Below, piece by piece: positions 5,231-6,736 of a DNA stretch of 6,736 nucleotides. The position numbers and the translations under genes are program-made. The notes beneath the pieces are model-generated. The model was not told where the DNA came from. It made no database searches and saw only the letters and a program-made list of their open reading frames with translations. Within the stretch, counting starts at the first letter, position 1; every line of letters starts with the position of its first letter. This DNA is from an uncultured Campylobacter sp. (GTDB lineage: Bacteria > Campylobacterota > Campylobacteria > Campylobacterales > Campylobacteraceae), in the NCBI RefSeq assembly GCF_937997595.1, contig NZ_CALKTS010000245.1, positions 1 to 6,736 on the forward strand, given 5' to 3'.

Positions 5231-6403
5231 ATGAAAATTTTAAAAGTTGGACTGATTTCGCATAAATTTGAAGGTACCAAGGCGCGCACGATAGCGCGTA
5301 GCATCGAGCTCATCGCGCGCGTAGTGGCAAAGGGCGCGCAGTTAATCGTTTTGCAAGAGCTTCATCAGACGCATTATTTTTGCCAGCGCGAAAATACCGA
5401 AAATTTCGACTATGCGCAGGATTTCGAGCGCGATTTGCGGCTGTGGAGCGAGGTAGCGAAGAGATTTGGCGTCGTGCTGGTAAGCTCGCTTTTCGAGCGT
5501 CGCGCCGCAGGGCTGTATCACAACACCGCCGTGGTCTTCGAGCGCGACGGCTCTATCGCGGGTCGGTATCGCAAGATGCATATTCCCGACGATCCGCAGT
5601 TTTACGAAAAATTTTATTTCACGCCGGGCGATCTGGGCTTTGAGCCCATAGATACGAGCGTGGGGCGGCTCGGCGTGCTCGTGTGCTGGGATCAGTGGTA
5701 TCCCGAGGCGGCGCGCGCGATGGCGCTACGCGGTGCCGAGCTGCTCATATATCCGACTGCGATCGGGTGGTTCGACGGTGACGGCGAGGACGAAAAAGCG
5801 CGCCAATTGGAGGCTTGGGTTGCGGTACAGCGCGGGCATGCGGTGGCAAACTCCCTACCCGTAATCGCCGTAAACCGCGTGGGCTTTGAGAGCGCCGCTC
5901 TGAGCGAGGTCTCGCCGGATGAAATTTTATCCGGGAGCGAAGCAAATTTGAATGTGCGCGATAAAATTTCGCGCTCCACGGATGCGAGCGGCGAGAGTAA
6001 AATTTTAAGCGAGGGCGGAATTTTATCCTTTAATAACGAGGCGCTAACGGGTGGCGGCAAAATGGCGATCGGCGGCGAAATTTTGCCCGCGAAAAATGAG
6101 GCGGCGCGAGAGAATTTAAAAATTTCGATAGAGATAAAATTTAACGGCGAAACTTTAGAGGTGCTGCCGAATAAACAGCGCGTGGATCAGCTTGTCAGCG
6201 AAGAGGGGATTAGGTTTTGGGGCAATAGCTTTGTTTTTGGCGCGCAAGGCGAGCAATTGTTTCGCGCAAACAGCGCCGATGAGCTATGCGAAGTCATAAC
6301 CATCGATATGCAAAGATGCGAAAACGTGCGCCGCTGGTGGCCGTTTTTGCGCGATAGACGCGTAGAGGAGTATGGAATTCTTACGAAGAGATACGGGCTG
6401 TAA
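5231..6403 (+). CDS. aguB: N-carbamoylputrescine amidase with an internal extra segment
   Basis: This carbon-nitrogen hydrolase (nitrilase superfamily) hydrolyses N-carbamoylputrescine to putrescine, CO2 and ammonia, completing the pathway begun by AguA. The Glu-Lys-Cys triad is visible: E43 in LQELHQ, K115 in YRKMHIPD, and C152 in VCWDQWYPEAAR. Other family blocks are LYHNTAVVF (95-103), QFYEKFYFTPGD (123-134), and the C-terminal GIRFWGNSFVFGAQGE (326-341). AguB proteins are normally near 290 residues; this one has 390. The excess is a hydrophilic segment at about 221-325, inserted between VIAVNRVGFE and GIRFWGNSF, which are nearly adjacent in ordinary members. The frame is intact through the insert. 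The ribosome binding site AAGGAA lies at 5221-5226, and the gene starts 20 nt after aguA. Confidence 0.92.
   Translation: MKILKVGLISHKFEGTKARTIARSIELIARVVAKGAQLIVLQELHQTHYFCQRENTENFDYAQDFERDLRLWSEVAKRFGVVLVSSLFERRAAGLYHNTAVVFERDGSIAGRYRKMHIPDDPQFYEKFYFTPGDLGFEPIDTSVGRLGVLVCWDQWYPEAARAMALRGAELLIYPTAIGWFDGDGEDEKARQLEAWVAVQRGHAVANSLPVIAVNRVGFESAALSEVSPDEILSGSEANLNVRDKISRSTDASGESKILSEGGILSFNNEALTGGGKMAIGGEILPAKNEAARENLKISIEIKFNGETLEVLPNKQRVDQLVSEEGIRFWGNSFVFGAQGEQLFRANSADELCEVITIDMQRCENVRRWWPFLRDRRVEEYGILTKRYGL
5891..6205 (+). repeat. In-frame extra segment of aguB rich in AAATTT-core words
   Basis: About 315 bp encodes residues 221-325, which have no counterpart in typical AguB. AAATTT or GAATTT words occur near 5921, 5943, 5961, 5998, 6017, 6076, 6112, 6121 and 6134, several within partly palindromic contexts such as GGATGAAATTTTATCC (5918-5933) and GATAAAATTTCGCGC. 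These resemble the AATTT-core inverted repeats in the non-coding parts of this window. The encoded peptide is rich in Ser, Glu, Gly and Asn, with repeated KIS, EIL and GGILS-like pieces, and is probably a flexible loop. The limits are estimated from the family alignment by eye. Confidence 0.6.
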
Positions 6404-6431
6404 TATCCTGCATCTCGAATAGACATATGGC

Positions 6432-6452
6432 TTATCACCTGATGTGTGATAA
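6432..6452. repeat. 7-bp inverted repeat downstream of aguB
   Basis: TTATCAC (6432-6438) pairs perfectly with GTGATAA (6446-6452) around a 7-nt loop. A T-rich stretch (ATTATTTTTA) begins about 9 nt later. It may be a weak terminator for aguA-aguB or a binding site. The 277-bp gap from 6404 to 6680 shows no convincing gene; the only small frame on the + strand (27 codons from 6452) has no ribosome binding site or recognisable content. Confidence 0.4.
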
Positions 6453-6596
6453 TGAAAGCAAATTATTTTTATGGTATCCATGTGCAGAGGCGACACCAAA
6501 ACACATTAATAGATCGAATGGGCTTAAAATTTTGATTTTACAATGCCCGCAAAATCGGACTTTGTAAATAAATTGTAAAAAATTTGCCAAAAACTA

Positions 6597-6625
6597 TTGA
6601 CAATTTTTAAATTTTTCTCTATAAT
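6597..6625 (+). promoter_or_regulatory. Perfect consensus sigma-70 promoter of the pilin-like gene
   Basis: TTGACA (6597-6602) and TATAAT (6620-6625) are separated by exactly 17 bp, and the spacer is T-rich. Transcription should start near 6632, giving a leader of about 50 nt. A full -35 consensus is uncommon in this group, whose promoters rely mainly on the -10, so strong expression is likely. Confidence 0.85.
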
Positions 6626-6637
6626 TCTGCCAAGTTT

Positions 6638-6653
6638 CGCATATAGGTATGCG
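6638..6653 (+). promoter_or_regulatory. Hairpin in the 5' leader of the pilin-like mRNA
   Basis: CGCATA (6638-6643) and TATGCG (6648-6653) form a perfect 6-bp stem with loop TAGG, a few bases from the predicted transcript start and 15 nt before the AAGGAG ribosome binding site. A hairpin at the very 5' end could protect the message from decay. No riboswitch or other known motif is recognised. Confidence 0.5.
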
Positions 6654-6680
6654 GGATGAATTTTATTTAAGGAGTAAACC

Positions 6681-6736
6681 ATGAAAAAAGGTTTTACTAT
6701 GATCGAGTTGATCTTCGTTATCGTTATTTTAGGTAT
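6681..6736 (+). CDS. Type IV pilin / pseudopilin-like protein, N-terminus only (truncated by window)
   Basis: The visible 18 codons read MKKGFTMIELIFVIVILG. This is the classic class III signal: a short basic leader ending in Gly4, Phe as the first mature residue, and Glu at mature position 5, followed by the hydrophobic helix that packs into the pilus or pseudopilus core. A prepilin peptidase would cut between G4 and F5 and methylate the Phe. AAGGAG (6669-6674) lies 6 nt before the ATG. Epsilonproteobacteria use such proteins in DNA uptake and type II secretion-like machines. Whether this is a major pilin or a minor pseudopilin cannot be told from the fragment, though its consensus promoter favours abundant expression. 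Confidence 0.88.
   Translation, partial: MKKGFTMIELIFVIVILG

Noticed and set aside
6452..6535. 27-codon frame downstream of aguB
   Set aside because: No ribosome binding site, no recognisable sequence, and it starts within an inverted repeat.

Overview
The window looks like a chromosomal segment of a Campylobacter-type epsilonproteobacterium (Campylobacterota), probably one of the higher-GC oral species such as the C. gracilis / C. rectus / C. showae group. This rests on family resemblance and sequence style: -10 boxes of the form CGCTATAATCC behind T-rich DNA, very frequent AAATTT words inside otherwise GC-rich genes, and the aguA/aguB pair. Species cannot be fixed by reading alone.

Layout from left to right. 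The 3' end of a methionine sulfoxide reductase B gene (msrB, + strand) runs off the left edge. It is followed by about 1.2 kb (181-1399) with no convincing gene. That stretch holds degenerate direct repeats, palindromes with AATTT cores, and one very strong GC-rich hairpin. A minus-strand block follows: two tiny overlapping membrane ORFs (possibly one frameshifted gene), a 207-residue four-helix membrane protein of unknown function in visibly AT-richer DNA, and a complete bacterial neurotransmitter:sodium symporter (NSS/SNF family). A 300-bp spacer rich in hairpins separates this block from a rightward block.

The rightward block contains a tRNA-Arg with anticodon GCG, then aguA (agmatine deiminase) and aguB (N-carbamoylputrescine amidase). 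AguA and AguB together convert agmatine to putrescine via N-carbamoylputrescine, and the 20-nt gap between the genes suggests an operon. AguB carries an in-frame extra segment of about 105 residues between two conserved family blocks. The DNA of that segment is crowded with the same AAATTT-core words seen in the intergenic repeats. After a 277-bp spacer, the first 18 codons of a type IV pilin / pseudopilin-like gene begin behind a perfect consensus sigma-70 promoter (TTGACA, 17 bp, TATAAT) and a leader hairpin.

The most interesting points are the aguB insertion and its apparent kinship with the palindromic intergenic repeats, the repeat-filled gene-free region on the left, the possible frameshift in the small membrane ORFs, the missing conserved arginine in the symporter, and the unusually perfect promoter in front of the pilin gene. 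No CRISPR array, transposase, integrase or recognisable defence system is present.
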